From NCBI GenBank assembly GCA_020741775.1, contig DYYG01000051.1:1-43395 (forward strand): DNA of 43,395 bases. Reading direction: 5' to 3'. Source of the stretch: Methylorubrum populi. GTDB lineage: Bacteria > Pseudomonadota > Alphaproteobacteria > Rhizobiales > Beijerinckiaceae. The notes under the pieces were generated by a model. It saw only the letters and a program-made list of their open reading frames with translations. It had not been told where the DNA came from and made no database searches. The first letter of the stretch is position 1; each line of letters opens with the position of its first letter. The translations under genes and the position numbers were made by a program. Below are positions 15,588-24,970 of the stretch, piece by piece.

Positions 15588-18296
15588 ATGCCCAGTCCGA
15601 AGAAGTCCCGCCCCGCGACGGGCAAGGCCGACAAGCCCGAATTGATGCCGCTCGACGAGCATCTCGCCGCGCTGCTCAACCCCGCCCTCAACCGCAACCG
15701 CCTGAAGGCCCCCGAGCCCACTCCCGCGCCTGCGCCGGAGCGGAAGGGCCGCGGCGCGAAGAGGACGACGAAGGATTCGGCGAAGGCCTCCGAGCGCATC
15801 GCGCGCGACGGCTTCGCCGAGGCGCCTCAGGCGGGCTTCGCCATCGGCGACGCGGCGGAGGTCGATCCGCGGCTGGCCCAGGCACTCGGCCTGACCCCGC
15901 CCGAGGATGGCCCGGCCCCCGAAGGCGCGGGGCAGGACGACGCGCCCTCGCTCGCGACCGAGGGCGTCTCGGCCACCGTCGAGGCGCTGGAGAAGCTGCT
16001 CACCGAGGGCAACCCGCTGTTCAAGAACGGGGAGGCCTGGGTGCCTCACCGTCCGGAGCGGCCGGCGAAGTCGGAAGGCGGCGTGAAGTTCACGCTGAAA
16101 TCCGACTTCACCCCCGCCGGCGACCAGCCCAGGGCCATCGCCGAGTTGGTGGAGGGCGTGAAAACGGCCGAGCGCGATCAGGTGCTGCTCGGCGTCACCG
16201 GTTCGGGCAAGACCTTCACCATGGCCAAGGTGATCGAGGAGACCCAGCGCCCGGCCCTCATCCTCGCGCCGAACAAGACGCTGGCCGCGCAGCTTTACGG
16301 AGAGTTCAAAAGCTTCTTCCCGGATAATGCGGTCGAGTATTTCGTCTCGTATTACGATTACTACCAGCCCGAGGCCTACGTTCCGCGCTCGGACACCTTC
16401 ATCGAGAAGGAATCGTCGATCAACGAGCAGATCGACCGGATGCGCCACTCCGCCACCCGCGCCCTGCTCGAGCGGGACGACGTCATCATCGTCGCCTCGG
16501 TGTCCTGCATCTACGGCATCGGCTCGGTCGAGACCTATACGGCGATGTCGTTCACGGTCTCGCTCGGTGAGCGCATCGAGCAGCGTCAGCTCATCGCCGA
16601 CCTCGTGGCGCTCCAGTACAAGCGGATCCAGTCGGACTTCGCCCGCGGCACCTTCCGCGTGCGCGGCGACGTGATCGAACTCTGGCCGGCCCACTTGGAG
16701 GATCGCGGCTGGCGCATTGGCCTGTTCGGGGACGAGGTGGAATCGATCGTCGAGTTCGACCCGCTGACCGGCAAGAAGATCAACGAGCTGAAGTTCGTGA
16801 AGGTCTACGCCAACTCGCACTACGTCACGCCGCGCCCGACGCTGCAGCAGGCGATCAAGGGCATCAAGACCGAGCTGAAGCTGCGGGTCGACGAGTTGAC
16901 CCGGATGGGGCGCCTGATCGAGGCGCAACGCCTGGAGCAGCGCTGCACCTTCGATATCGAGATGATCGAGGCCACCGGCGCCTGCAACGGCATCGAGAAC
17001 TATTCGCGCTACCTGACCGGGCGCAAACCCGGCGAGCCGCCGCCGACGCTGTTCGAATACCTGCCCGACAACGCCCTCGTCTTCACCGACGAGAGCCACG
17101 TCACCGTACCTCAGATCGGCGGCATGTATCGGGGCGACTTCCGGCGCAAGGCGACGCTCGCGGAATATGGCTTCCGCCTGCCCTCCTGCCTCGACAACCG
17201 GCCCCTGCGCTTCGAGGAATGGGACGCGATGCGGCCGCAATCGGTCCACGTCTCGGCCACGCCCGGCAAGTGGGAGATGGAGCGCACGGCGGGCGTCTTC
17301 GCCGAGCAGGTGATCCGCCCGACCGGCCTGGTCGATCCGGTGATCGAGGTGCGGCCGGCCCGCGCCCAGGTCGACGATCTGCTCGGCGAGGTCCGGGCCG
17401 TGGCCCAGGCCGGCTATCGGACCCTGGTGACGACGCTGACCAAGCGCATGGCCGAGGATCTCACCGAATACCTGCACGAGAACTCGGTGCGGGTGCGTTA
17501 CATGCACTCCGACATCGACACCCTGGAGCGGATCGAGATCATCCGCGATCTGCGGCTCGGCGCCTTCGACGTGCTGATCGGCATCAACCTGCTGCGCGAG
17601 GGTCTCGACATCCCGGAATGCGCCCTGGTGGCGATCCTCGACGCCGACAAGGAAGGGTTTTTGCGGTCTGAGACGTCCCTCATTCAGACCATCGGCCGCG
17701 CGGCCCGGAACGCCGATGCCCGCTGCATCCTCTACGCCGACACCATCACCGGCTCGATGGAGCGGGCGATGGCCGAGACCGAGCGGCGGCGACAGAAGCA
17801 GCTCGCCTACAATGCCGAGCACGGCATCACGCCGCAATCGGTCAAGCGCGGCATCAGCGACATTCTGGAGAGCGTCTATGAGCGCGACCATGTCCGGGTC
17901 GATACCGGCCTGGCCAAGGATGCCATCACCGTCGGCCACAACCTCAAGGCCGTCATGGCCGATCTCGAGAAGCGGATGCGCGCGGCGGCGGCCGATCTCG
18001 ACTTCGAAGAGGCGGCACGCCTGCGCGACGAGCTGAAACGTCTCCAGGCCACCGAGCTGATGGTCTCCGACGACCCCATGGCCCGCCAGAGCGATGTGGA
18101 ACGCGAGGCCGGTCGCTACGGCCAGAAGGGCAGCCGGATCTCCAAGCCCAGCCTCGACAATATGGGGCCCGGCACCGACCGCGAATTGCCGGCCGGCGCG
18201 GTGCCCTGGCAGGAGCGGCCGAAGGCGCGCTCGACGCAGGGGCTGGGCGGGCAGAAGCCCCGCTACAAGGGCGGCGGCGGGCGCAAGCGCGGTTGA
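15588..18296 (+). CDS. uvrB: Excinuclease ABC subunit B with long N-terminal extension
   Basis: Damage-verifying helicase of nucleotide excision repair that works with UvrA and UvrC. It has 902 residues against about 673 in E. coli. The conserved UvrB core begins near residue 166 (VKFTLKSDFTPAGDQP). Walker A GVTGSGKT is near 203, the beta-hairpin region has YYDYYQPEAYVP, and the helicase motifs DESH and IGRAARN are present. The UVR domain that contacts UvrC is MADLEKRMRAAAADLDFEEAAR. About 60 residues of basic, Gly-rich tail follow. The first 165 residues are Pro/Ala-rich, charged and low in complexity, with no known domain. ATG 15588 has GGGGA just upstream; a frame open 22 codons further lacks support. 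Confidence 0.95.
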   Translation: MPSPKKSRPATGKADKPELMPLDEHLAALLNPALNRNRLKAPEPTPAPAPERKGRGAKRTTKDSAKASERIARDGFAEAPQAGFAIGDAAEVDPRLAQALGLTPPEDGPAPEGAGQDDAPSLATEGVSATVEALEKLLTEGNPLFKNGEAWVPHRPERPAKSEGGVKFTLKSDFTPAGDQPRAIAELVEGVKTAERDQVLLGVTGSGKTFTMAKVIEETQRPALILAPNKTLAAQLYGEFKSFFPDNAVEYFVSYYDYYQPEAYVPRSDTFIEKESSINEQIDRMRHSATRALLERDDVIIVASVSCIYGIGSVETYTAMSFTVSLGERIEQRQLIADLVALQYKRIQSDFARGTFRVRGDVIELWPAHLEDRGWRIGLFGDEVESIVEFDPLTGKKINELKFVKVYANSHYVTPRPTLQQAIKGIKTELKLRVDELTRMGRLIEAQRLEQRCTFDIEMIEATGACNGIENYSRYLTGRKPGEPPPTLFEYLPDNALVFTDESHVTVPQIGGMYRGDFRRKATLAEYGFRLPSCLDNRPLRFEEWDAMRPQSVHVSATPGKWEMERTAGVFAEQVIRPTGLVDPVIEVRPARAQVDDLLGEVRAVAQAGYRTLVTTLTKRMAEDLTEYLHENSVRVRYMHSDIDTLERIEIIRDLRLGAFDVLIGINLLREGLDIPECALVAILDADKEGFLRSETSLIQTIGRAARNADARCILYADTITGSMERAMAETERRRQKQLAYNAEHGITPQSVKRGISDILESVYERDHVRVDTGLAKDAITVGHNLKAVMADLEKRMRAAAADLDFEEAARLRDELKRLQATELMVSDDPMARQSDVEREAGRYGQKGSRISKPSLDNMGPGTDRELPAGAVPWQERPKARSTQGLGGQKPRYKGGGGRKRG

Positions 18297-18314
18297 GGAC
18301 ACGGCACCGAGGGG

Positions 18315-18353
18315 TCTCTGGCCCAAACGTCAGCCGAAGGATTTGGCCAGAGA
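18315..18353 (+). terminator. Hairpin after uvrB
   Basis: TCTCTGGCC (18315-18323) pairs with GGCCAGAGA (18345-18353), extended inward by three A-T pairs with one bulge. It is 18 bases after the uvrB stop. There is no T-tract, so termination is only probable. Confidence 0.35.
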
Positions 18354-18466
18354 TGCGATCAGGAGAGGGGAACCGTGGCCGCTGACCGCGGATTGGCCCG
18401 GCATATCCCGCCTCCGCCGCGGGCCGCATGTGCCGGCTTCGCGGATCTCGTATGCCGGAGCCGATC

Positions 18467-18805
18467 ATGATGCGCCCCTTCCGCCGCCCTTCTCCCGCCG
18501 CCTTCGCCGCCGTCCTCGGTGGGCTCTTGTTGGCGAGCCTGCCCGGCTTCGCCCTGGCCCAGAGCGTGGCCAATCCCAATGATCAGCCCACCGCCGGCAC
18601 CCTGCCCCCCGGTACCGACACAGTCCGCGGCAACGGGTCGGCCGCCGAGCGGCCGACCGGAGGCGTCTCCGCACCGAGCGCGATCCGCCCCTCCACGTCG
18701 GTGGTGCCTGCGGGCAAGGGCAGCGGCAGACGGAGCGAGGGGACGACCCGCACCAACCCCTCGGAGCATCTCTCCAAGCCCTTCCGTTCCAAACACGAGA
18801 ATTAA
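18467..18805 (+). CDS. Small exported hypothetical protein
   Basis: The protein has 112 residues. A signal peptide (RPFRRPS, then a hydrophobic core, cut near ALA|QS at about residue 31) is followed by a mature chain of about 80 residues rich in Pro, Ser, Thr and Gly. It is basic near the C-terminus (GKGSGRRSEGTTR, KPFRSKHEN) and probably disordered. GGAG lies 7 bases before ATG 18467. No family is recognised. It stands alone between uvrB and the yidB-like gene. Confidence 0.6.
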   Translation: MMRPFRRPSPAAFAAVLGGLLLASLPGFALAQSVANPNDQPTAGTLPPGTDTVRGNGSAAERPTGGVSAPSAIRPSTSVVPAGKGSGRRSEGTTRTNPSEHLSKPFRSKHEN

Positions 18806-18879
18806 GTCGCAACTCCTTCCTGGCGGCCGCCGTTGCTCCTGTAGGATCGGCCGGGGGGCCGCAACGTCCGGAGGATCGC

Positions 18880-19542
18880 ATGGGGTTGCTCGATCAGGTC
18901 ATCGGCGGTGTGGTCGGACAGGTTCTGGGGGGCGGGCGCGGCGGAGTACTGGCCTCCCCGGTGATGAAGGCGCTCCTCATGCTGCTTCTCACCAAGGGAG
19001 CGGGCGGTCTCGGCGACATCTTCGGGGGCGGTCAGGCGGAAGCCCGCGAGCGCCCCCTCCCCGGCCCCGGGGCCGATGACGGCGATCTCGGCGGCTTCAA
19101 TCACGGCCGCCGCAGCGGGCCGCCGGCCCGGGGTGACGAGTTCGGCGGTACGGGTGGCGATTTCAGCGACCTCGCCGGCATGCTCGACGGCCCCGGTGAC
19201 AGCCGCTCCCCCGGGGAAGGCCCCTATGCCGGCCTCGACCGGGAGCCCCAGGATCAGGGGGGACAGACAGCCGGCGGCCTCGACGGGCTGATCCGCAGCT
19301 TCGACAGGAGCGGGCTCGGTGACGTGATCGCTTCCTGGATCGGCCCCGGTCCCAACCGGGACATCGCCCCGAACCGCCTCGCCGATGTCCTGGGACCCGG
19401 CGCCGTCGAGACCCTGAGTCGCGAGACGGGCCTGTCGCAGGAGGAGTTGCTGGCCCAGCTCGCCCGGGCGCTGCCCGGCGTGATCGACGAGTTGACGCCC
19501 CAGGGCCGCGCCCCGAGCCTGGAGGAGCGCGGCCGCTGGTGA
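18880..19542 (+). CDS. YidB family protein (DUF937-like)
   Basis: The protein has 220 residues. The N-terminal amphipathic, Gly-rich helix (GLLDQVIGGVVGQVLGGG) and a C-terminal domain of about 80 residues (LDGLIRSFDRSGLGDVIASWIG to LPGVIDELTPQGR) match E. coli YidB, a small protein of unknown function. Between them is a Gly/Asp/Pro-rich linker of about 80 residues, absent from the 130-residue E. coli protein and probably disordered. The ribosome site GGAGG lies 6 bases before ATG. No operon partner is evident. Confidence 0.8.
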   Translation: MGLLDQVIGGVVGQVLGGGRGGVLASPVMKALLMLLLTKGAGGLGDIFGGGQAEARERPLPGPGADDGDLGGFNHGRRSGPPARGDEFGGTGGDFSDLAGMLDGPGDSRSPGEGPYAGLDREPQDQGGQTAGGLDGLIRSFDRSGLGDVIASWIGPGPNRDIAPNRLADVLGPGAVETLSRETGLSQEELLAQLARALPGVIDELTPQGRAPSLEERGRW

Positions 19543-19832
19543 GCGGTGAGGCGCGGCGAAGGCCACCCCGCCCGCACCCTCCTCAAAGGGGGATGCTGCG
19601 CCGTCCAGGACAGTCGCACACGCTCCACGACGCAGGGACCGCCGCTGCGGAGCGAGTCCGTGGTTTTCTCCGGCTCGCGGCCGATCTCGTCTGCCATTCA
19701 GCGAACGGGGCATCTTCCGGTTCGATCCGGAACTTGACCTCACCTGAAGGGGCTCGGGCACCATGAGGCAGGGAAGGAAGTTTTGCTCGGCCAAACGGTC
19801 GCGCTTGCGGCAAGCTCGGGCGTGATAAGGTA

Positions 19833-22190
19833 ATGCCCGTGAGCATGACCGAGAGCCCGCCGCGCATCGATGACGCTATGACTGCCGGGCCCGCAGGCCT
19901 GCAGAGAGGAGATCCCCTGGCTGCGGCGCGGGAGCATTTCGTGCGTGCGCAGGAGGCTGCCGGGATCGGCCTGTTCTCCCTCGATCTGCGCGAGGGTGTC
20001 CTGCATCCGAGCCCGGCCTTCTGCCGCCTGCACGGCCTGGAGGTGCGCGCGCAGTATCCGGCCTCCATCCTCGCCGCCGAACTCGCCGAGGCCCGTCTGA
20101 CGCCGGAGGCGCCGGCCGGTCAGGAAGCGATCTATCGCGTCCGTGATCCTGGCAGCGGCGGCTCCCGCTGGATCGCCCGCAGTTTCGACATCGAGCGCGC
20201 CGCCGACGGCACCCCGCTCTGCCTGTCGGGCGCGGCGCGGGACGTGACCGAGCAGCGGGCCCAGCGCACGGCCCTCGCCGAGAGCGAGCAGCATTATCGC
20301 ACGCTGTTCGAGCAGATGGACGAGGGCTACTGCATCATCGAGTTCATCGATGGCCCCCACGGCCCCTTGAGCGACTACGTCCATATCCAGGCCAACCGGG
20401 CCTATGCGCAGCATGCCGGCATCGACAATGTGGTCGGCCGACGCTTGCGTGACATGGTGGGCGACGAGGCCGATGGTTGGGTCGCGCTCTACGGCGAGGT
20501 GCTGCGCACCGGCCGCCCGGTTCGCATCGAGCGCGAACTCGTCGCCACCGGGCGCTATCTCGAAGTCGCCGCTTTCCGCATCGAGCCGCCCTCGCGGCGG
20601 CAGGTGGCGGTGCTGTTTCAGGATGTGACCGCCCGCCGGCGGGTGGAGCATTCGCTCCATTCCAAGGCCGCCGACCTGGAGGCGGAGGTGGTGGCGCAGC
20701 GGCGTGACCGCGACCGGGTCTGGGCACTCTCCCCGGTGCTGAAGGTCGTGGCCTCGCCCGACGGACGGATCGAGGCGGTGAATCCGTCCTGGACCCGGAC
20801 GCTGGGCTGGACGCCGGCCGAGACGGTGGGCCACTCAGTGCCCGATTTCCTCGCCGTCGAGGAGCGCGCGGCGGCGGCCGAGGCGCTGGACCGGCTCGCG
20901 GCCGGCGCCTCGACCGATCTCGAGCTGACCTGCCTCACCCGGGAGGGAGGCGCCCGCCGGGTGCTCTGGACCGTCGTGCCCGAGGACGGCCTGCTCTACG
21001 GCTTCGGTCGGGACATTACCGAGCAGCGACAGGCGGAAGAGGCCCTGCGCCAGTCGCAGAAGCTGGAGGCGGTGGGCCAGCTCACCGGCGGTGTGGCCCA
21101 CGATTTCAACAACCTGCTCACCATCATCCGCTCCTCGGTGGAGTTCCTGCGCCGCCCGGACCTCGCGCCCGAGCGCAAGCGCCGCTACCTCGACGCGGTC
21201 TCCGACACCGTGGATCGCGCGGCGAAGCTGACGGGCCAACTCCTCGCCTTCGCCCGGCGGCAGGCGCTGAAGCCCGAGACCTTCGACGTGTGCGAGCGGC
21301 TGCGCGGCATCTCGGAGATGCTCGATTCGGTGACCGGCGCCCGTATCCGCGTGGTGACCGACCTGCCCGGCGAGCCCTGCTACGTGCGCGCGGATGTGAG
21401 CCAGTTCGAGACGGCCCTGGTCAACATGGCCGTCAACGGCCGCGACGCCATGGATGGCGAGGGCCGCTTGACCCTGCATCTCGACGGCGGTGCCCCGATG
21501 CCGCCGATCCGGGGCCATGCCGGCGCGGCGGGCCCCTTCGTCGCGGTGTCCGTCACCGATACCGGGACCGGCATCGCCGCCACCGATCTGAGCCGCATCT
21601 TCGAGCCGTTCTTCACCACCAAGGAGGTCGGCAAGGGCACCGGCCTCGGCCTCTCGCAGGTGATCGGCTTCGCCAAGCAATCGGGCGGCGACGTGGATGT
21701 GAAGAGCCGCGCGGGAGCGGGCACTACCTTCACCCTCTACCTGCCCCAGGTCCCCGCTCCCGCCGAGATCCCCGCCCTCCCCGACCCGGACGACGCGGCG
21801 GCGGCGGAGGCGCGCCTGCGTCTCCTCGTGGTCGAGGACAATCTCGAGGTCGGCCGCTTCTGCACCCAGATCCTGGAGGAACTCGGCCATCACCCGGTCT
21901 GGGCCGAGAATGCCGAGTCCGCCCTGGTCGAGCTGGAGCGGACGGCGACCCCGTTCGACGCGGTGTTCTCGGACGTGGTGATGCCCGGTATGGGCGGCAT
22001 CGCCCTGGCCCGCATCCTGCGCGACAAATTCCCGGCGCTTCCGGTGGTGCTCACCTCCGGCTACAGCCACGTCCTGGCGCAGGACGATACTCACGGCTTC
22101 GAGCTTCTGCGCAAGCCCTATTCGGCGGAGGAGCTGGGGCGGGTGCTGCGGGGGATGGCGGCGCGGCGAGCGAGCGCGGCGGCATCGTAG
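19833..22190 (+). CDS. Soluble PAS-domain hybrid histidine kinase with receiver
   Basis: The protein has 785 residues and no membrane span, so it should sense a cytosolic signal. Three PAS-like domains (about 40-140, 155-270, 295-400) each end in a D(V/I)T(E/A)(Q/R) motif. The kinase core has phospho-acceptor His423 in GGVAHDFNNLL, an N-box NMAVNGRDAM, G1 DTGTGI, F-box FEPFFTTK and G2 GKGTGLGLS. A C-terminal receiver has acidic residues VVEDN, phospho-acceptor Asp714 in FSDVVMPGMGG, and Lys in RKPYS. This HDFNN-type hybrid is common in Methylobacterium and Bradyrhizobium. No cognate output gene is adjacent. The start is ATG 19833 after AAGG; in-frame ATGs at 19845 and 19878 are alternatives. 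Confidence 0.92.
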   Translation: MPVSMTESPPRIDDAMTAGPAGLQRGDPLAAAREHFVRAQEAAGIGLFSLDLREGVLHPSPAFCRLHGLEVRAQYPASILAAELAEARLTPEAPAGQEAIYRVRDPGSGGSRWIARSFDIERAADGTPLCLSGAARDVTEQRAQRTALAESEQHYRTLFEQMDEGYCIIEFIDGPHGPLSDYVHIQANRAYAQHAGIDNVVGRRLRDMVGDEADGWVALYGEVLRTGRPVRIERELVATGRYLEVAAFRIEPPSRRQVAVLFQDVTARRRVEHSLHSKAADLEAEVVAQRRDRDRVWALSPVLKVVASPDGRIEAVNPSWTRTLGWTPAETVGHSVPDFLAVEERAAAAEALDRLAAGASTDLELTCLTREGGARRVLWTVVPEDGLLYGFGRDITEQRQAEEALRQSQKLEAVGQLTGGVAHDFNNLLTIIRSSVEFLRRPDLAPERKRRYLDAVSDTVDRAAKLTGQLLAFARRQALKPETFDVCERLRGISEMLDSVTGARIRVVTDLPGEPCYVRADVSQFETALVNMAVNGRDAMDGEGRLTLHLDGGAPMPPIRGHAGAAGPFVAVSVTDTGTGIAATDLSRIFEPFFTTKEVGKGTGLGLSQVIGFAKQSGGDVDVKSRAGAGTTFTLYLPQVPAPAEIPALPDPDDAAAAEARLRLLVVEDNLEVGRFCTQILEELGHHPVWAENAESALVELERTATPFDAVFSDVVMPGMGGIALARILRDKFPALPVVLTSGYSHVLAQDDTHGFELLRKPYSAEELGRVLRGMAARRASAAAS

Positions 22191-22230
22191 GGGCGCCGTC
22201 GACCGAAGTATCCGTCACGTTCAAAAGACA

Positions 22231-22253
22231 GGGCCCGCCGATCCGGCGGGCCC
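22231..22253. terminator. Bidirectional terminator between kinase and lipoprotein genes
   Basis: GGGCCCGCCG (22231-22240), loop ATC, CGGCGGGCCC (22244-22253): a perfect 10-base stem between convergent genes. On the minus strand it is followed by TGTCTTTT, a fair T-tract for the lipoprotein gene; on the plus strand the tail is CTTCGTC. Confidence 0.7.
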
Positions 22254-22308
22254 CTTCGTCGTCATGGCGGCGACGCCCTGCCGGGCATGGCCGCGAAGAT
22301 CCGAAAAC

Positions 22309-22536
22309 TCAGTGCTGCCCGGCGGGCTTGTTCTCGGCCGGCGGCGTGGCGGGCGGGTTGGTCGGGGCCGTGGTCTGGCCGGCGGCCGGCGGGGTCGCGG
22401 GGGGCGTCGTCGGCGCGGTGGTCGTGGTGCTGGCCGGCGGAGTCGTCGTGCCCGTCGTGTCCTTCTTCTCGTCCTTGCAGGCGGCGAGGCCGAGGGCGAT
22501 CAGGCCGAGAATCGGGAGCAGCTTGGCGGCGCGCAT
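22309..22536 (-). CDS. Small Pro/Thr-rich lipoprotein
   Basis: The protein has 75 residues. The signal sequence ends in a lipobox, LGLAAC, so Cys20 should be lipidated and the protein membrane-anchored. After a charged patch (KDEKKD) the mature chain is a low-complexity Thr/Pro/Ala tail (STTTTAPTTPPATPP) ending ENKPAGQH. The charged residue after the Cys is Lys, not Asp, so the inner-membrane retention rule does not apply and outer-membrane sorting is likely. GGAGG lies 6 bases before ATG 22536. No family function is known; a spacer or surface role is inferred from composition. Confidence 0.72.
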   Translation of the reverse strand: MRAAKLLPILGLIALGLAACKDEKKDTTGTTTPPASTTTTAPTTPPATPPAAGQTTAPTNPPATPPAENKPAGQH

Positions 22537-22724
22537 AGGTTCCTCCGTGTCGTTGTGCCCCCGGCAGCGCGGCCGGCAGGCAAAAACGGGCTGTGCCGTC
22601 TGTGGCAAAGCTACAAACGCCCGACACGGCAAAGCCGTTCAACTTTTGATGATCGCGTGGCCCGAAGAAGCGGGGATAAGAGCCGAAATTAAGCCGGATA
22701 TAAGTGGGATGAAATCGGCGCGGT

Positions 22725-23624
22725 CTACGTTCCCGGCAGGACCTGGCAGCTCTCGCAGAAGAAGGTCGAGCGCCCACTTTGCACGATCCGGCCGATGCGA
22801 CCGCTGCAGCCCTTGGTCGGGCAGGCATGGCCGACCCGGTCGTACACGCGGAAGCCGTGCTGGAAGGCGCCGCGCTCCCCATCCGGCCGGGCATAGTCGC
22901 GCAGGGTCGAGCCCCCGGCCGCCACCGCCTCGGTCAGCACCGCCTTGATCTCCTTGACCAGTGTCTTCGCCTTGGGTGTCGGACTGCCATCGGTCTTGGC
23001 CAGCGCACCGGCCGGCAGGGCCGGATGCAGGCCGGAGCGGTGCAGCGCCTCGCAGACATAGATGTTGCCGAGGCCTGCGATCAGGCGCTGATCGAGCAGG
23101 GCAGCCTTCAGCGGCGTGATCTTCCTGGCGAACAGGCGGGCCAGCAGCGCCGCGTCGAGGGCATCGGAGAGCGGCTCGACCCCCATGGCCGCGAAATGGC
23201 GGCAGGTGTCGAGTTCGCCCGTGGCCACGAGGTCCATGAAGCCGAAGCGGCGGGTATCGTTGTAGGTGATGGTCGCGCCGTTGGCGAAGGCCATCACCAC
23301 ATGGTCATGCTTGGGCACGCCCAGCGCCCCTTCGAGGTAAAAATCGCCGGGCGAGAGATTGGCGCCGTCGGGCATCGTCACGTCGAAGCGCCCGCTCATG
23401 CCGAGATGCAGGATCAGGCTCTCGCCGGAATCGAGATGGGCCGTGAGGTATTTGGCGCGGCGGCCGAGATCGAGCACGGTGGTGCCCTCCAGGCGCTCGG
23501 CGAAGCGCGGCGGGAACGGGAAGCGCAGGTTCGGCCGGCGCAAGGTCACGCGGGCGAAGCGGGCGCCGACCATGGCGGGGGCGAGCCCCCGGCGCACGGT
23601 CTCGACTTCGGGCAGTTCGGGCAT
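22725..23624 (-). CDS. mutM: Formamidopyrimidine-DNA glycosylase
   Basis: Removes oxidised purines (8-oxoguanine, Fapy) and cuts the abasic site. It has 299 residues. The mature N-terminus PELPEVETVRRGL carries the catalytic Pro2 and Glu3. Conserved Lys (RAKYL), the helix-two-turn-helix AGLGNIYVCEALHRSGLHP and a C-terminal zinc finger with two Cys pairs (CPTKGC and CESC) are present. The first Cys pair has four residues between, as in alphaproteobacterial Fpg. The frame is open 53 codons upstream, but ATG 23624 is required by the Pro-Glu active site. It is divergent from the ligase gene at 23807. Confidence 0.95.
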   Translation of the reverse strand: MPELPEVETVRRGLAPAMVGARFARVTLRRPNLRFPFPPRFAERLEGTTVLDLGRRAKYLTAHLDSGESLILHLGMSGRFDVTMPDGANLSPGDFYLEGALGVPKHDHVVMAFANGATITYNDTRRFGFMDLVATGELDTCRHFAAMGVEPLSDALDAALLARLFARKITPLKAALLDQRLIAGLGNIYVCEALHRSGLHPALPAGALAKTDGSPTPKAKTLVKEIKAVLTEAVAAGGSTLRDYARPDGERGAFQHGFRVYDRVGHACPTKGCSGRIGRIVQSGRSTFFCESCQVLPGT

Positions 23625-23806
23625 GGTCGTGGTCGGAAGAGGCCGAGGAGGTCGGAAGGCTGTCACCGAAAGCTGTAGACCCCCGCTCGGCCCGGATGCG
23701 AGCCCCGCCGCGCCATTCGGGCCCGCCACGGTGTCGCGGCGGCGACGGCGGGGAACTCTGAGCCCGGCAAGCGGCTTGCTCACTGCCGAGTTTGGAGAAA
23801 CACGGG

Positions 23807-24931
23807 ATGAGCGCCCACCCCTATCGGTTCGGGATCGAGGAGGAATACTTCCTGGCCGATGCCGAGACCCGCGGCACGCCCCGCCGCTCGGTCAAGCCGT
23901 TCCATACCGAGGCCGGGGAGAGGCTGCCGGAGATCGGGCGCGAACTGCTCCAGTGCCAGGTCGAGGTCTGCACGCCGCCCTCGACGGAGTTCCCCGCCGC
24001 CCGCGACGCGCTCCTGCGGCAGCGGCAGGAGCTGGCGGCGATCGGCCGTGGGCACGGGCTCCTCGTCTTCGCCGCAGGCACCCATCCCATCGCCGATTGG
24101 GCGCGGCAATTGCCGACCAAGGGCGACCGCTATCGCGGCATCCTGCGCGATGTCGGGTTGGCCGGGCGGCGCAGCCTGATCTGCGGCATGCATGTCCATG
24201 TCGAGGTGTCCGCCCCCGAAGCCCGCGTGGCGCTGATGGACCGGCTGCTGCCGTTCCAGCCGCTGCTCTTCGCGCTCTCGGCCTCCTCGCCGTTCTGGCA
24301 GGGCAAGCCGACCGGGCTCTCGGCCTATCGCCTCAGCGCCTTCGGCGAATTGCCCCGCACCGGCCTGCCTGACCTGATGGGCGATGCGGCGGCCTATGAG
24401 CGCTACGTCCGCATCATGACCAATGCCGGCTCGATCCAGGATGCGAGCTTCCTGTGGTGGTCCCTGCGCCCGTCGGCCAAGTTCCCGACCCTGGAATTGC
24501 GGATCGCCGATTCCTGCACCCGGCTCTCCGATGCCCTGGTGGTGGCCGCCCTGTTCCGCTGCCTCGTGCGGCTGGCCGAGCGCCGTCCCGACCTCCATGC
24601 CGGCCTCACCGGCGTCTCGCGAGCCATCGCGGCGGAGAACCTGTGGCGGGCCCAGCGCAGCGGTATCGAAGCGGAGCTGATCGACGAATCCGCCGAGCAG
24701 GCCTTCTCCTTCGAGGCCTCCCTCGACACCCTGCTTTCGCTGATCGCGGAGGATGCCGAGGCCCTGGGCTGCACCGCCGAGGTGGCCGATGCCCGCCGGA
24801 TCCTGCGGGAGGGCACCAGCGCCGACCGCCAGATCGCCGCCTTCGAGGCGGCCCGCGGCGGCGACACCAGCAACCGCCAAGCCCTCGATGCCGTGGTGGA
24901 TTGGCTGGCCGAGACGACGCGGGAGGGATGA
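23807..24931 (+). CDS. Carboxylate-amine ligase, YbdK family (GCS2)
   Basis: The protein has 374 residues and belongs to the glutamate-cysteine ligase type 2 superfamily. Typical motifs are FGIEEEYFL (residues about 8-16), AAGTHPIADW, CGMHVHVEV with metal-binding His, and a C-terminal DAS...WWSLRPS...PTLELRIADSC. E. coli YbdK has weak gamma-glutamylcysteine synthetase activity, and the true substrate is unknown. ATG 23807 is chosen, with GGAG 9-10 bases upstream; an in-frame TTG at 23792 is less likely. The gene stands between mutM (divergent) and der (convergent) with a large palindrome after it. Confidence 0.88.
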   Translation: MSAHPYRFGIEEEYFLADAETRGTPRRSVKPFHTEAGERLPEIGRELLQCQVEVCTPPSTEFPAARDALLRQRQELAAIGRGHGLLVFAAGTHPIADWARQLPTKGDRYRGILRDVGLAGRRSLICGMHVHVEVSAPEARVALMDRLLPFQPLLFALSASSPFWQGKPTGLSAYRLSAFGELPRTGLPDLMGDAAAYERYVRIMTNAGSIQDASFLWWSLRPSAKFPTLELRIADSCTRLSDALVVAALFRCLVRLAERRPDLHAGLTGVSRAIAAENLWRAQRSGIEAELIDESAEQAFSFEASLDTLLSLIAEDAEALGCTAEVADARRILREGTSADRQIAAFEAARGGDTSNRQALDAVVDWLAETTREG

Positions 24932-24970
24932 TCCGCCGAACCGGGAAACGGCCCTGATCCCACCCTCCCG

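Noticed and set aside
15510..18326. Antisense frame of 938 codons opposite uvrB
   Set aside because: Mirror frame forced by third-position GC in uvrB; no recognisable domain.
18369..18400. GGAAC upstream of the small exported protein as an EcfG promoter
   Set aside because: No CGTT at the required spacing.
19734..19765. TTGACC with a wide spacer before the hybrid kinase, reminiscent of MerR-type promoters
   Set aside because: No matching -10 box or symmetric operator, and no MerR gene nearby.
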